A stretch of DNA of 51,453 nucleotides from Roseburia sp. CAG:10041_57 (lineage in GTDB: Bacteria; Bacillota; Clostridia; Lachnospirales; Lachnospiraceae), in contig MNTL01000053.1 of assembly GCA_001916965.1 (NCBI GenBank), forward strand, positions 1 to 51,453, in the 5' to 3' direction. Below the pieces are notes generated by a model, which was not told where the DNA came from, did not search any database, and saw nothing but the letters and a program-made list of their open reading frames with translations. The translations under genes and the position numbers were made by a program. This document shows, in pieces, positions 51,453 to 51,453 of this stretch; the stretch's first letter is position 1, and each line of letters begins with the position of its first letter.

Positions 51453-51453
51453 T

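Noticed and set aside
1..51453. CRISPR array
   Set aside because: No regularly spaced 25-40-bp direct repeats with unique spacers and no cas genes were found.
1..51453. Insertion sequence or transposase gene
   Set aside because: No DDE, HUH or serine/tyrosine recombinase protein was recognised; the only mobile element evidence is the prophage and two decayed gene fragments.

Overview
The window looks like chromosome from a low-GC Clostridia bacterium, most likely a gut Lachnospiraceae. Supporting signs are the protein style, the strong AGGAGG ribosome sites, HrcA/CIRCE heat-shock control, a PL11/PL26/ABC pectin locus related to Bacillus yes/ytc/yet genes, and a myovirus-type structural module typical of clostridial prophages. 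Nearly all genes lie on the minus strand. The clear plus-strand genes are the DUF362 gene and the YqeY gene.

Region 1 (1-10.6 kb) is the late structural module of a prophage, read right to left: small and large terminase, portal, head morphogenesis protein, a small ORF, scaffold, major capsid, connector, head closure, gp10-like protein, tail terminator, a small ORF and the tail sheath, which runs off the left edge. No integrase, repressor or replication gene is present between the terminase and the host gene metA. Instead a 400-bp non-coding stretch carries a terminator, a 10-bp-phased repeat array, an 11-bp repeat set and an inverted repeat that starts one base after the metA stop. That arrangement suggests an attachment site at the 3' end of metA.

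Region 2 (10.6-19.3 kb) holds housekeeping genes: metA (acetyl-CoA-type signature), ligA, a heavy-metal/manganese exporter, rluF, a helical protein of unknown function, a Gfo/Idh/MocA oxidoreductase, an SH3b surface protein, tRNA-Arg(CCG) and a small conserved protein.

Region 3 (19.3-33.8 kb) is a compact rhamnogalacturonan-I locus: a membrane AraC-type sensor/regulator, two permeases and a lipoprotein for an oligosaccharide ABC importer, a GH2 enzyme, a PL26 exo-lyase and a PL11 lyase. None of the three enzymes has a signal peptide, so the model is import of RG-I oligosaccharides followed by cytoplasmic cleavage. A secreted GH53 galactanase lipoprotein at 41.3-43.4 kb could strip galactan side chains outside the cell.

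Region 4 (33.9-51.4 kb) is mixed: MscL with a zinc ribbon tail, a cupin, a CIRCE-controlled hsp20-groEL operon without groES, a DUF362 protein, a polysaccharide deacetylase, a translationally coupled DUF3990 (ADP-ribosyltransferase-like) gene and partner, YqeY, gamma-carbonic anhydrase, GH53, an AlkD-like repair protein, an MFS-phosphoesterase pair, a CD3324/DUF1062 fusion, a kinase-like phosphotransferase, a chemotaxis receptor, a DUF7662-GNAT fusion and an MFS transporter with a damaged or unclear N terminus. Two gene remnants (AAA-ATPase_like, GNAT) mark this end as a zone of gene turnover.

The observations most worth a second look are the metA/prophage junction, the DUF3990 pair, the extra C-terminal domain on the phage head protein and the intracellular RG-I system.
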